From NCBI GenBank assembly GCA_946480015.1, contig CAMLIL010000093.1:1-22032 (forward strand): a stretch of DNA of 22,032 bases, read 5' to 3'. Under the pieces are notes generated by a model. It was given only the letters and a program-made list of their open reading frames with translations. It was not told the origin of the DNA and ran no database searches. This document shows, piece by piece, positions 1 through 8,136 of the stretch. Positions within the stretch are counted from its first letter, which is position 1. Each line of letters begins with the position of its first letter. This DNA is from an uncultured Oxalobacteraceae bacterium. GTDB lineage: Bacteria > Pseudomonadota > Gammaproteobacteria > Burkholderiales > Burkholderiaceae. Both the position numbers and the translations under genes were made by a program.

Positions 1-173
1 TCAAGCTGCTGCGCGGCCTGCCGGCCTACCAGAAGGTGCCGATCCTGATGCTGACGACCGAGTCGTCCGACGAAATGAAGCAGAAGGGCCGCGCGGCCGG
101 CGCCAACGGCTGGCTGGTCAAGCCCTTCGATCCGCAGCGTTTGATCGAAGTGGTCAAAAAAGTCATCGGCTAA
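1..173 (+). CDS. CheY-like response regulator, C-terminal part (5' truncated by window edge)
   Basis: This is the last 56 codons of a single-domain response regulator; the frame is open from base 3 and stops with TAA at 171-173. Visible receiver landmarks are the hydrophobic strand ending in Thr-Thr (PILMLTTES, the conserved switch Thr region), the AGANGWLVKPF segment with the invariant Lys-Pro, and a closing amphipathic helix (LIEVVKKVIG). The phosphoacceptor Asp lies outside the window. It sits 57 nt upstream of cheA, in the same direction, so it is probably the first CheY of the chemotaxis operon and a phosphorylation target of CheA. It is a different gene from the cheY at 7007. Whether it drives the motor or acts as a phosphate sink cannot be told from this fragment. 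Confidence 0.88.
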   Translation, partial: KLLRGLPAYQKVPILMLTTESSDEMKQKGRAAGANGWLVKPFDPQRLIEVVKKVIG

Positions 174-230
174 TGCGCTGTGGGTGAAAGCACCAGTAAT
201 GATGTATCGAGATTCTGACGGAGCCTTACC

Positions 231-2402
231 ATGACCATCGATATCAGCCAGTTCTACCAGGTCTTCTTCGATGAAGCCGAAGAACTGCTGGCCGAAAAAG
301 AGCGCCTGCTGCTCGCTGTCGACATCAGTTCCCCCGATCCGGAGGACCTGAATGCGATCTTTCGCACGGCGCACTCGATCAAGGGCGGCTCGTCGACCTT
401 CGGTCTGAACGACATGACCGAGGTGACCCATGTGCTCGAGTCCCTGCTGGACCGCATCCGCAAGGGCGAAATGGCGCTCACCTCGGAGCACGTGGACGCC
501 TTCCTGGCCGCCAAGGACATCCTCAAGATGCAGCTGGACGGCCACCGCAACGGCGCGCCGGTCGACCAGGATGCCGTGGCCAATGTGCGCATGATGCTGC
601 AGGAACTGTCGCAGGATCTGGTGCCGGTCGCAGCGCCGGTCGTCATGCCATCGTTCGTGCAGACCGAAGTCAAGACCAGCGTGGGTCCGGGCGGGCGGCG
701 TTTCCGCATCGAGTTCCCCAAGATCGAGCAGCGCGACATCGGCGCGCTGGCGGCCGAACTGGGCCTGCTGGGGCGGGTCTCGGTGGTGCCGCTGGGCGGC
801 GACCAGCACGCCATCACCGTCACCACCCATGAATCGCTCGACGACATCATGGCGATCTGCTCGTTCGTGCTCAACCCCGAAGACATGAAGATCTTCGAGG
901 CGCCCGCGCTCACGCCGGAACAGCAGGCCATCGAGGACAAGGCGCGCGCCAGGATCGAGAACGAGCAGGGCTACGGCTTCTTCGATCCGCTCGAACCGGC
1001 CGTGCCGGAGCCGGCGGAAAGCGACGACGACCGCGGCTACGGCTTCTTCCAGCCGATCGAACTTATCCGCGCCGCCGCCGGCATCACCGATGCGCCGGCG
1101 GCGCCGGTCAAGGTGGCCGCGCCGGTGCGCGCCGAACCGCTGGAAGTTACCGAAGTGGCGGCCGACAAGAAGGCCGCCAAGAAGGAAGACAGCAAGGCCG
1201 GCGTGCCGGGCGCCGAATCGTCCTCGATCCGCGTCTCGGTCGAGAAGGTCGACCAGCTGATTAACCTGATCGGCGAACTGGTGATCACCCAGGCCATGAT
1301 CGAGCAGCGCAGCGACGCACTCGATCCGATGGTGCACGAGCGCCTGCTCGGCTCGATCAGCCAGCTGACCCGCAATACCCGCGACCTGCAGGAAGCGGTG
1401 ATGTCGATCCGCATGATGCCGATGGACTTCGTGTTCTCGCGCTTCCCGCGCATGGTGCGCGACCTGGCCGCCAAGCTGGGCAAGAAGGTCGATTTCATCA
1501 CCAATGGCGCCGCCACCGAACTCGATAAGGGCCTGATCGAACGGATCGTCGATCCGCTCACCCATCTGGTGCGCAACAGCATCGACCACGGCATCGAAAT
1601 GCCGGCCGCGCGGGTTGCCGCCGGCAAGACCGAAACCGGGCGCCTGTTCCTGTCGGCCGGCCATCAGGGCGGCAATATCGTCATCGAAGTCTCCGACGAC
1701 GGCGGCGGCTTGAACCGCGAGCGCATCCTGGCCAAGGCCGCGCAGAACGGCCTGGCGGTGTCGGACACCATGACCGACAGCGAGGTCTGGCAGCTGATTT
1801 TCGCGCCGGGGTTCTCGACCGCCGAAACGGTGACGGACGTGTCCGGACGCGGCGTGGGCATGGATGTCGTCAAGCGCAATATCGCCGCGATGGGCGGCAC
1901 GGTCGACATCCGTTCGGCCAAGGGCTTCGGCACCACCATCTCGATTTCGCTGCCGCTGACCCTGGCGATCCTGGACGGCATGTCGATCCGGGTCGGCGAG
2001 GAGGTCTACATCCTGCCGCTCGGCTTCGTGGTCGAGTCGCTGCAGCCGGCGCCGGAAGACATCAAGGATATCTCCGGCAAGGGCCGGGTGATCAAGGTGC
2101 GCGGCGAGTATCTGCCGCTGATCCCGCTGTACCAGATGTTCGACATCCCGCCGCGCTTCACCAATCCGTGCGAGGGCATCATCGTGATCCTCGAGTCGGA
2201 AGGGCGCAAGGCCGGCCTGTTCGTGGACGACCTGGTCGGCCAGCAGCAGGTGGTGGTCAAGAACCTCGAATCGAATTACCGCAAGGTGACCGGCATTTCC
2301 GGCGCCACCATCCTCGGCGATGGCGGCGTGTCGCTGATCCTGGACGTGTCGGCGCTGATGCGCTCATCGCGCCAGCTGACCGACGACGCCATTTTTTCGT
2401 AA
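231..2402 (+). CDS. cheA: Chemotaxis sensor histidine kinase CheA
   Basis: CheA autophosphorylates in response to receptor state and passes the phosphate to CheY and CheB. Domains read in order (723 aa): P1 Hpt domain at about 1-105 with phosphoacceptor His48 in TAHSIKGG; a P2-like domain at about 155-225; a low-complexity linker at about 226-330; P3 dimerisation at about 331-395; P4 kinase at about 396-575 with the N box (HLVRNSIDHGIE, 445-456), G1 (DDGGG, 489-493) and G2 (GRGVGMDVV, 539-547); and a P5 CheW-like domain at about 577-710. The linker carries two copies of GYGFF (247-251 and 269-273), each followed one residue later by Pro. The start ATG is preceded by an ACGGAG ribosome site. 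Length and all catalytic boxes are normal for the family, so it should be active. Confidence 0.98.
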   Translation: MTIDISQFYQVFFDEAEELLAEKERLLLAVDISSPDPEDLNAIFRTAHSIKGGSSTFGLNDMTEVTHVLESLLDRIRKGEMALTSEHVDAFLAAKDILKMQLDGHRNGAPVDQDAVANVRMMLQELSQDLVPVAAPVVMPSFVQTEVKTSVGPGGRRFRIEFPKIEQRDIGALAAELGLLGRVSVVPLGGDQHAITVTTHESLDDIMAICSFVLNPEDMKIFEAPALTPEQQAIEDKARARIENEQGYGFFDPLEPAVPEPAESDDDRGYGFFQPIELIRAAAGITDAPAAPVKVAAPVRAEPLEVTEVAADKKAAKKEDSKAGVPGAESSSIRVSVEKVDQLINLIGELVITQAMIEQRSDALDPMVHERLLGSISQLTRNTRDLQEAVMSIRMMPMDFVFSRFPRMVRDLAAKLGKKVDFITNGAATELDKGLIERIVDPLTHLVRNSIDHGIEMPAARVAAGKTETGRLFLSAGHQGGNIVIEVSDDGGGLNRERILAKAAQNGLAVSDTMTDSEVWQLIFAPGFSTAETVTDVSGRGVGMDVVKRNIAAMGGTVDIRSAKGFGTTISISLPLTLAILDGMSIRVGEEVYILPLGFVVESLQPAPEDIKDISGKGRVIKVRGEYLPLIPLYQMFDIPPRFTNPCEGIIVILESEGRKAGLFVDDLVGQQQVVVKNLESNYRKVTGISGATILGDGGVSLILDVSALMRSSRQLTDDAIFS

Positions 2403-2459
2403 GCCGCGCTTACCCCTAAACCCATTTGTGTCCCACCCAATTTAAATAGGAACCACACT

Positions 2460-2954
2460 ATGTCTACTCAACTCAGCAAACAAGCCGATGTCAAGGACGG
2501 CGCCGGCAGCGAGTTCCTGGCTTTCACGCTCGGCTCGGAAGAATACGGGATCGACATCCTGAAAGTGCAGGAAATCCGCGGCTACGAAGCGGTCACGCGC
2601 ATCGCCAACGCGCCTGAATTCATCAAGGGCGTGATCAACCTGCGCGGCATCATCATTCCGGTGGTGGACATGCGCATCAAGTTCAACCTCGGCACGCCGA
2701 CCTACGACCAGTTCACCGTCGTCATCATCCTCAACATCGGCGGGCGCATCATGGGCATGGTGGTCGACAGCGTCTCGGACGTGACCACGCTCACCCCGGA
2801 CCAGCTCAAGCCGGCGCCGGAAATGGGCACCGCGTTCAATTCCGACTACCTGATGGGCCTGGGCACCATCGACGAGCGCATGCTGATCCTGATCGATATC
2901 GACAAGCTGATGTCGTCGGCCGAAATGGGCCTGGTCGACAAGCTCGCCGCCTGA
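2460..2954 (+). CDS. cheW: Chemotaxis coupling protein CheW
   Basis: CheW is the scaffold that joins chemoreceptor tips to the CheA P5 domain in the cytoplasmic signalling array. The 164-aa product is one CheW domain (about 18-155). The characteristic NLRG lies at 60-63, and Arg62 occupies the position implicated in receptor and kinase coupling in E. coli CheW. Other CheW features are EYGIDILKVQEIR near the start and the MGMVVDSVSDV strand. It follows cheA by 57 nt with an AGGAA ribosome site and precedes the chemoreceptor gene by 42 nt, so it is part of the same operon. Nothing is unusual in length or sequence. Confidence 0.97.
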   Translation: MSTQLSKQADVKDGAGSEFLAFTLGSEEYGIDILKVQEIRGYEAVTRIANAPEFIKGVINLRGIIIPVVDMRIKFNLGTPTYDQFTVVIILNIGGRIMGMVVDSVSDVTTLTPDQLKPAPEMGTAFNSDYLMGLGTIDERMLILIDIDKLMSSAEMGLVDKLAA

Positions 2955-2996
2955 GCGGCACTCACCTCTGCAAATTACAAGATTCGGGAGCGAACA

Positions 2997-4271
2997 ATGC
3001 AGCTGCGCGACTTCAAGATTGGCACACGCCTGATTATCGGCTTTGGCAGCATCCTGCTGATCCTGGTGGCGATGGTCCTGATGACCAATGTGCTCGACAT
3101 GAACAACAAGTCCTGGCTGCTTGGCCTGGGCGCGACCGGCGTGGTGCTGGGCGCGGTGCTGGCGACGGCGATCACCCGTTCGATCGTCGAGCCGCTGCAT
3201 GCGGCCGCTGAAGCGGCGCGCACGGTGGCCGCGGGCGAACTGGGTGCGCATATCGACGCCGAAGGCAGCGATGAAATCGCCGACCTGCTGCGCGCCCTGA
3301 AGGACATGAACGCCAGCCTGGCCGCGACCATCGGCCAGGTGCGCAGCGGCACCGAGACCATCAGCACGGCGTCGCACGAGATCGCCTCGGGCAACGCCGA
3401 CCTGTCGGCCCGCACCGAAGCGCAGGCCAGTTCGCTGGAAGAAACCGCCTCGTCGATGGAAGAGCTGACCTCGACCGTCAAGCAGAACGCCGACAATGCG
3501 CGCCAGGCCAACCAGCTGGCGGTATCGGCCTCGTCGATCGCGGCCAAGGGCGGCGAAGTGGTGTCGCAGGTGGTCGACACGATGGGTTCGATCAAGGACA
3601 GCTCGCGCAAGATCGTCGACATCATCGGCGTCATCGACGGCATCGCTTTCCAGACCAATATCCTGGCGCTCAACGCGGCCGTGGAAGCGGCGCGCGCCGG
3701 CGAACAGGGCCGCGGCTTCGCGGTCGTGGCTTCGGAAGTGCGTAGCCTGGCCCAGCGCAGCGCCAGCGCGGCCAAGGAAATCAAGACCCTGATCGGCGAC
3801 TCGGTGGACAAGGTCGACAACGGCAGCAAGCTGGTCGACGAAGCCGGCCAGACCATGGGCCTGATCGTCACCTCGATCCGCCAGGTGGCCGACATCATGG
3901 GCGAGATCACCGCCGCGACGCAGGAGCAGAGCCAGGGCATCGAGGAAGTCAACAACGCCATCGCCCAGATGGATGAAATGACCCAGCAGAACTCGGCCCT
4001 GGTCGAGCAGGCCTCGGCGGCCGCCGAAAGCATGCGCGAGCAGGCCGGCCTGCTGGGCGCCGCGGTGGGCGTGTTCAAGCTCTCGAGCGAGCAGCTGGCG
4101 GCCTTGCGCGCGCCGGTGGCGCGGCCGGCCGTGCGGGCGGTCAAGCCGGCCCCGCGCGTGGTGGCGCCCGTGCGTCCCGCCCCCGTGGCCAGCGCCGCGC
4201 CGGCGCCGGCGCCAGCGCCGGCAAAGAAGGTCGCTGCGGCGGCCGTCAGCGACGACTGGGAAGAATTCTGA
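2997..4271 (+). CDS. Methyl-accepting chemotaxis protein lacking a periplasmic sensor domain
   Basis: This chemoreceptor signals to CheW/CheA. The 424-aa product shows TM1 at about 11-30, only about 10 residues outside the membrane (NVLDMNNKSW, 31-40), TM2 at about 41-59, HAMP at about 61-113, and a complete signalling domain to about 360. The hairpin tip (IDGIAFQTNILALNAAVEAA) starts near 213. Candidate methylation segments are around 145-162 and 305-340. An Ala/Pro-rich flexible tail (about 370-415) leads to the C-terminal DWEEF (420-424), which fits the CheR/CheB tethering pentapeptide (E. coli NWETF). Family members with a four-helix-bundle sensor are usually about 520-560 aa, so the ligand-binding part is missing while the reading frame is intact. 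It has a GGGAG ribosome site and lies between cheW and cheR. What it senses, if anything, is unknown. Confidence 0.95.
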   Translation: MQLRDFKIGTRLIIGFGSILLILVAMVLMTNVLDMNNKSWLLGLGATGVVLGAVLATAITRSIVEPLHAAAEAARTVAAGELGAHIDAEGSDEIADLLRALKDMNASLAATIGQVRSGTETISTASHEIASGNADLSARTEAQASSLEETASSMEELTSTVKQNADNARQANQLAVSASSIAAKGGEVVSQVVDTMGSIKDSSRKIVDIIGVIDGIAFQTNILALNAAVEAARAGEQGRGFAVVASEVRSLAQRSASAAKEIKTLIGDSVDKVDNGSKLVDEAGQTMGLIVTSIRQVADIMGEITAATQEQSQGIEEVNNAIAQMDEMTQQNSALVEQASAAAESMREQAGLLGAAVGVFKLSSEQLAALRAPVARPAVRAVKPAPRVVAPVRPAPVASAAPAPAPAPAKKVAAAAVSDDWEEF

Positions 4272-4279
4272 CGTTTCCC

Positions 4280-4295
4280 CCGGCCTGGCGGCCGG
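4280..4295 (+). other. Small perfect hairpin in the mcp-cheR gap
   Basis: A 6-bp GC-only stem (CCGGCC/GGCCGG) with a TGGC loop lies 8 nt after the receptor stop codon. No T-run follows, so it is not a classical terminator. It could be a processing or pausing site that changes the dose of cheR relative to the abundant receptor and CheW, but chance cannot be excluded in GC-rich DNA. Confidence 0.3.
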
Positions 4296-4331
4296 TGCAT
4301 GCGGTAGAAGCGTAATAAAGAGGATAACAAG

Positions 4332-5177
4332 GTGCCGCAACATAAACAGGAAACTGTCAAAGAGTTCAATTTCACCCGCGGTGATTTTGAACGGGTCCGC
4401 GCGCTGATTTACCAGCGCGCCGGGATCTCGCTGGCAGACAGCAAGCAGGAGATGGTCTACAGCCGCCTGGCGCGGCGCCTGCGCGCCACCGGCATCGATT
4501 CGTTCAGCGATTACCTGAACGATCTCGAAGGCGGACGCCTGGGCCAGGAGTGGGAATCGTTCACCAACGCGCTCACCACCAACCTGACCTCGTTCTTTCG
4601 CGAGGCGCATCACTTCCCGCTGCTGGCCGAGCATCTGAAAAAGCTGCGCGACGGGCCGGTCACGATCTGGTGCTCGGCCAGTTCGACCGGCGAGGAACCG
4701 TATTCGATCGCCATGACCGCGTGCGAAGCGTTCAACACGCTCACCCCGCCGGTGCACATCATCGCCACCGACATCGACACCAATGTGCTGGCCACGGGAG
4801 AGAAGGGCGTGTACGGCATCGAGCGCATCGACAAGATGGCGCCCGAGCGCGCGCGGCGCTTTTTCCTGCGCGGTAAAGGGGCCCAGGAAGGCATGGTGCG
4901 GGTGCGGCCGGAACTGCGCCAGCTCGTCACCTTCAAGCAGCTCAACCTGTTGGCCGAGGGCTGGCCGCTGTCGGGCCAGTTCGATGCGATCTTCTGCCGC
5001 AACGTGATGATCTACTTCGACAAGGCGACCCAGCGCCAGATCCTGGCGCGCTTCGTGCCGCTGATGAAGGAGCACGCATTGCTGTTCGCTGGCCATTCGG
5101 AGAATTTCCTGTACGTGTCGGAAGCATTGAAGTTGCGCGGCAAGACCGTCTACGAGCTCGATCGCAGAGCGTCGTAA
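4332..5177 (+). CDS. cheR: Chemoreceptor glutamate methyltransferase CheR
   Basis: CheR transfers methyl groups from S-adenosylmethionine to glutamates of chemoreceptors during adaptation. The 281-aa product has the N-terminal helical CheR domain (about 12-75), the TNLTSFFRE segment, the SAM-binding STGEEPYS motif, the acidic strand ATDID, FCRNVMIYF (second SAM contact region) and a C-terminal GHSE. The start is GTG, supported by AAGAGGA at 4318-4324 with 7-nt spacing; no in-frame ATG is better placed. It sits between the receptor and cheD. The neighbouring receptor ends in a pentapeptide that fits the docking site for this enzyme family. Length is typical. Confidence 0.97.
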   Translation: MPQHKQETVKEFNFTRGDFERVRALIYQRAGISLADSKQEMVYSRLARRLRATGIDSFSDYLNDLEGGRLGQEWESFTNALTTNLTSFFREAHHFPLLAEHLKKLRDGPVTIWCSASSTGEEPYSIAMTACEAFNTLTPPVHIIATDIDTNVLATGEKGVYGIERIDKMAPERARRFFLRGKGAQEGMVRVRPELRQLVTFKQLNLLAEGWPLSGQFDAIFCRNVMIYFDKATQRQILARFVPLMKEHALLFAGHSENFLYVSEALKLRGKTVYELDRRAS

Positions 5178-5188
5178 GGGGACTGGAG

Positions 5189-5797
5189 ATGGCAATCGAA
5201 CCGAGAGAACAATTCGCCACCAACGTGTATTTCGACCGCACGTTCGACTGCGACGCGGCCAAGATCCTGCCGGGCGAGTACTACTACACGCCCAAGGACA
5301 TGCTGATCGTGACGGTGCTGGGCTCGTGCGTGTCGGCCTGCATCCGCGACCGCGTGACCGGCCTGGGCGGCATGAACCACTTCATGCTGCCGGACGGCGG
5401 CGGCGATGCCGGCAGCCCGGTCTCGGCCTCGATGCGCTACGGGACCTACGCCATGGAAGTGCTGATCAACGACCTGCTCAAGGCCGGCGCCAGGCGCGAG
5501 AACATGGAAGCGAAAGTGTTCGGCGGCGGCGCGGTGCTGCGCGGCTTTACCGCCATGAACGTGGGCGAGCGCAACGCCGCCTTCGTGATGAATTATCTGA
5601 AGACCGAGAAAATGCGGGTGGTCGCGGAAGACCTGAACGATATCTATCCGCGCAAGGTGTACTTTTTCCCGCGCACCGGCAAGGTGCTGGTGAAAAAGCT
5701 GATGCAGACCCATAACGACACCCTGGCCAAGCGCGAACTCGATTACGCGAAGCGGCTCAAGGTCGAGCCGGTGGGCGGCGATATCGACCTGTTTTGA
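5189..5797 (+). CDS. cheD: Chemoreceptor glutamine deamidase CheD
   Basis: CheD deamidates particular receptor glutamines to glutamates, preparing methylation sites, and in some species interacts with CheC-type phosphatases; no cheC is visible here. The 202-aa product carries the catalytic Cys47 in LGSC and His64 in GMNHFMLP. Their spacing of 17 residues equals that of the Cys27/His44 pair described for Thermotoga CheD. Also visible is the conserved [12 protein letters not shown] glycine-rich segment. The start is 11 nt after the cheR stop behind a GGGGA-type ribosome site. It lies directly before cheB, the order commonly seen in betaproteobacteria. The C-terminal 40 residues are longer and more basic than in the smallest CheD proteins. 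Confidence 0.96.
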   Translation: MAIEPREQFATNVYFDRTFDCDAAKILPGEYYYTPKDMLIVTVLGSCVSACIRDRVTGLGGMNHFMLPDGGGDAGSPVSASMRYGTYAMEVLINDLLKAGARRENMEAKVFGGGAVLRGFTAMNVGERNAAFVMNYLKTEKMRVVAEDLNDIYPRKVYFFPRTGKVLVKKLMQTHNDTLAKRELDYAKRLKVEPVGGDIDLF

Positions 5798-5817
5798 AAG
5801 AATTGAGAGCGGCCTAT

Positions 5818-6882
5818 ATGAAGACCAAGGTATTGATCGTAGACGACTCGGCACTGATCCGCAGTGTGATGAGCGAAATCATTTCGAGCCAGAGCGACAT
5901 GCAGGTGGTGGGCGTGGCGCCCGATCCGCTGGTGGCGCGCGAACTGATCAAGCAGACCAACCCGGACGTGCTCACGCTCGACGTCGAGATGCCGAAGATG
6001 GACGGCCTCGACTTCCTCGAAAAGCTGATGCGCCTGCGCCCGATGCCGGTGGTGATGGTGTCCTCGCTGACCGAACGCGGTTCCGAAATCACCATGCGCG
6101 CGCTGGAACTGGGCGCGGTCGACTTCGTCACCAAGCCGAAGATTTCGATCCAGAGCGGCATGCGCGAGTACACCGAGCTGATCGCCGACAAGATCCGCGC
6201 CGCCGCCAAGGCGCGCATCCGTCCGCGCACGCTGGCCGCCGGCGCTCCGACCACGGCGCTGCCGGCGCTGCGCAATCCGCTGACGTCGTCGGAAAAGCTG
6301 ATCATCATCGGCGCCTCCACCGGCGGCACCGAAGCGATCCGCGAATTTCTCATGCAGATGCCGTCGGACTGTCCGGGCATCCTGATCGCCCAGCACATGC
6401 CGGAAGGTTTTACGACTTCCTTCGCGCGCCGCCTCGATTCGCTGTGCAAGATCAGCGTGCGCGAAGCCCAGGGCGAAGAGCGCGTGCTGCCGGGCCACGC
6501 CTACATCGCGCCGGGCCACTCGCACCTGCTGCTGGCGCGTTCGGGCGCCAACTATGTCACCCGCATCGAGCAGAGCGAACCGGTCAACCGCCACCGTCCA
6601 TCGGTCGACGTGCTGTTCCGGTCGGCGGCGCTGGCGGCCGGTAAAAATGCAGTCGGGGTCATCCTCACCGGCATGGGCAAGGATGGCGCGGCCGGCATGC
6701 TGGAAATGAAGACCGCGGGGGCCTATAACTTCGCCCAGGACGAGGCTTCCTGCGTGGTGTTCGGCATGCCGCGCGAAGCCATTGCCATGGGCGGCACGCA
6801 CGAAGTGGCGGCCCTGACCGCGCTGCCGGGCATGGTGCTTGGCTATCTTGCAACGCATGGTGCGCGTGCGTTGCGCGTTTGA
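5818..6882 (+). CDS. cheB: Chemotaxis protein-glutamate methylesterase/deamidase CheB
   Basis: CheB removes receptor methyl groups and is activated when CheA phosphorylates its receiver domain. With the ATG at 5818 the protein is 354 aa: receiver at about 1-120 with acidic pocket Asp9-Asp10 and phosphoacceptor Asp55 ([12 protein letters not shown]), a linker at about 121-158, then the methylesterase domain. The catalytic triad is visible as Ser167 (GASTGG), His193 (QHMPEGF) and Asp289 (GMGKDGAAG), each three residues beyond the E. coli positions. A TTG at 5794 overlapping the cheD stop would add eight residues, but the product from the ATG begins with the canonical [11 protein letters not shown], so I chose the ATG. 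The ribosome site is weak, and coupling to cheD is likely. Confidence 0.97.
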   Translation: MKTKVLIVDDSALIRSVMSEIISSQSDMQVVGVAPDPLVARELIKQTNPDVLTLDVEMPKMDGLDFLEKLMRLRPMPVVMVSSLTERGSEITMRALELGAVDFVTKPKISIQSGMREYTELIADKIRAAAKARIRPRTLAAGAPTTALPALRNPLTSSEKLIIIGASTGGTEAIREFLMQMPSDCPGILIAQHMPEGFTTSFARRLDSLCKISVREAQGEERVLPGHAYIAPGHSHLLLARSGANYVTRIEQSEPVNRHRPSVDVLFRSAALAAGKNAVGVILTGMGKDGAAGMLEMKTAGAYNFAQDEASCVVFGMPREAIAMGGTHEVAALTALPGMVLGYLATHGARALRV

Positions 6883-6921
6883 GCCGAAAGGCGTTTATTT
6901 GCAGTTCGTTTGTTCGCCTCA

Positions 6922-6942
6922 CGGCAACAAAAATGCTATGCT
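6922..6942 (+). promoter_or_regulatory. Possible internal promoter before cheY
   Basis: The 124-bp cheB-cheY gap is the longest inside the che cluster. It holds GGCA at 6923-6926 and TGC at 6934-6936, giving the GG-to-GC spacing of 12 nt expected of a sigma54 -24/-12 element, although the middle bases match only partly. It also holds a sigma70-like -10 (TATGCT, 6937-6942) with no good -35 at 16-18 bp. Either could let cheY-cheZ be transcribed apart from the upstream genes. I see no enhancer-binding site or activator gene in the window. Confidence 0.25.
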
Positions 6943-7006
6943 TAAGACTGCTTCCGCAGGACTGAAGCCTATCAATAACCACAGTAGAGAATCAACGGAG
7001 TAATTC

Positions 7007-7405
7007 ATGGCTGATCCAAAGATGCGCTTTTTAGTAGTTGACGATTTCTCGACGATGCGCCGCATCGTCCGCAATCTGTTGAAGGAACTGGGTTACGCCA
7101 ACGTCGACGAAGCGGAAGACGGCGTGATGGCGCTGGCCAAGCTGCGCAGCGAGCCATTCGACTTCGTGGTCTCGGACTGGAACATGCCGAACATGGACGG
7201 CTTGACGATGCTCCAGAACATTCGTGCCGACCCCACGCTGGCCAAGTTGCCGGTGCTGATGGTGACGGCCGAAGCGAAGAAAGAAAACATCATCGCCGCC
7301 GCCCAGGCGGGCGCCAACGGTTATGTGGTCAAGCCGTTCACCGCCGCCACGCTCGACGAAAAGCTGAACAAGATTTTCGAAAAACTCGAAAAAGTCGGAG
7401 CCTGA
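7007..7405 (+). CDS. cheY: Chemotaxis response regulator CheY
   Basis: CheY is the diffusible output regulator: phosphorylated by CheA, it binds the flagellar switch and changes rotation. The 132-aa protein matches E. coli CheY residue for residue at the functional positions: Asp12-Asp13 (acidic pocket), Asp57 (phosphoacceptor in [10 protein letters not shown]), Thr87, Tyr106 and Lys109. The start ATG follows ACGGAG with a 6-nt gap. The gene is separated from cheB by 124 bp but from cheZ by a single base, so cheY-cheZ are translated together. This is the canonical motor-binding CheY of the cluster, in contrast to the receiver fragment at the left edge of the window. Confidence 0.98.
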   Translation: MADPKMRFLVVDDFSTMRRIVRNLLKELGYANVDEAEDGVMALAKLRSEPFDFVVSDWNMPNMDGLTMLQNIRADPTLAKLPVLMVTAEAKKENIIAAAQAGANGYVVKPFTAATLDEKLNKIFEKLEKVGA

Positions 7406-7406
7406 G

Positions 7407-8075
7407 ATGGGCGAGCACAGCGCCGACAGCGCGGTCCATCTGGGCAGCGCATCGGGAGAGCCGGGCACGCACGACGAATTTCTGAGCCGTATCGGCCACA
7501 TGACGCGCGCGCTGCACGACAGCCTGCGCGGCCTTGGCCTCGACAAACTGATTGAAAAGGCGGCCAGCGACATCCCCGATGCGCGCGACCGCCTCGATTA
7601 CGTGGCGCGCCTGTCCGAACAGGCCGCACAAAAGGTGCTCAACGCCACCGACGCGGCCGCGCCACTGCAGGACAGCATCGACGGCAACGCCGCCGCGCTG
7701 AGCGCGTCGTGGCAAGCCCTGCTGAACGCGCCCGGCACCACCGATGCCCAATGGCGCGCCCTGGCGCAACAGACCATCGACCAGATGGGCGAAGCGCGCC
7801 AGCACACCAGCGCCACCAGGAGCCATCTGATGGACATCATGATGGCGCAGGACTTCCAGGATCTGACCGGGCAGGTGATCACCAAGGTCACCACCATCGC
7901 CCAGAACCTGGAACAGCAGCTGGTGCAGATGCTGGTCGATTTTGCGCCGGCGGACGTCAAGCGCGAATTCGACAATGGCCTGCTGAACGGGCCGCAGATC
8001 AATCCCGAAGGCAAGAGCGACGTGGTCGCCGATCAAAGCCAGGTGGACGATCTGCTCGACAGCCTGGGTTTCTAA
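7407..8075 (+). CDS. cheZ: CheY-phosphate phosphatase CheZ
   Basis: CheZ accelerates dephosphorylation of CheY-P and so terminates the tumble signal. The 222-aa protein is mostly helical. The signature DFQDLTGQVI starts at 149, giving Asp152 and the catalytic Gln156, equivalent to E. coli Asp143 and Gln147. The C-terminal tail ends in QVDDLLDSLGF, matching the amphipathic CheY-binding helix, joined by a flexible segment at about 190-205. The N-terminal 25 residues are poorly conserved in type. The start is one base after the cheY stop, implying translational coupling. Presence of CheZ indicates phosphatase control of the beta/gamma type rather than by CheC/FliY. Confidence 0.96.
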   Translation: MGEHSADSAVHLGSASGEPGTHDEFLSRIGHMTRALHDSLRGLGLDKLIEKAASDIPDARDRLDYVARLSEQAAQKVLNATDAAAPLQDSIDGNAAALSASWQALLNAPGTTDAQWRALAQQTIDQMGEARQHTSATRSHLMDIMMAQDFQDLTGQVITKVTTIAQNLEQQLVQMLVDFAPADVKREFDNGLLNGPQINPEGKSDVVADQSQVDDLLDSLGF

Positions 8076-8078
8076 GCT

Positions 8079-8105
8079 GCGCGGCGGCCCGTCCCTGCGC
8101 CGCGC
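8079..8105 (+). terminator. GC-rich hairpin after cheZ
   Basis: An 8-bp perfect stem (GCGCGGCG with CGCCGCGC) encloses an 11-nt loop, starting 4 nt after the cheZ stop. It is stable, but no T-run follows, so it may be a weak terminator, a Rho-associated 3' end or an mRNA-stabilising structure. It separates the core che genes from the HDOD gene. Confidence 0.4.
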
Positions 8106-8136
8106 CTGATCATCGGCCCCACCTCGCGAACCTACA

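Noticed and set aside
2997..4271. The short chemoreceptor as a broken or truncated pseudogene
   Set aside because: The frame is uninterrupted, both membrane segments and the HAMP junction are clean, and the C-terminal pentapeptide is preserved.
2442..5195. A 917-codon open frame on the minus strand across cheW, mcp and cheR
   Set aside because: It lies antisense to three clearly recognised genes, has a His/Arg/Asp-rich composition typical of a mirrored high-GC frame, and shows no domain.
5794..5817. TTG start for cheB overlapping the cheD stop
   Set aside because: It would add eight residues before the canonical [11 protein letters not shown]; the ATG at 5818 is the better start, although overlap-type coupling cannot be fully excluded.
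5743..6858. A 371-codon minus-strand frame opposite cheB
   Set aside because: It is a shadow of cheB, whose catalytic residues are all in place on the plus strand.
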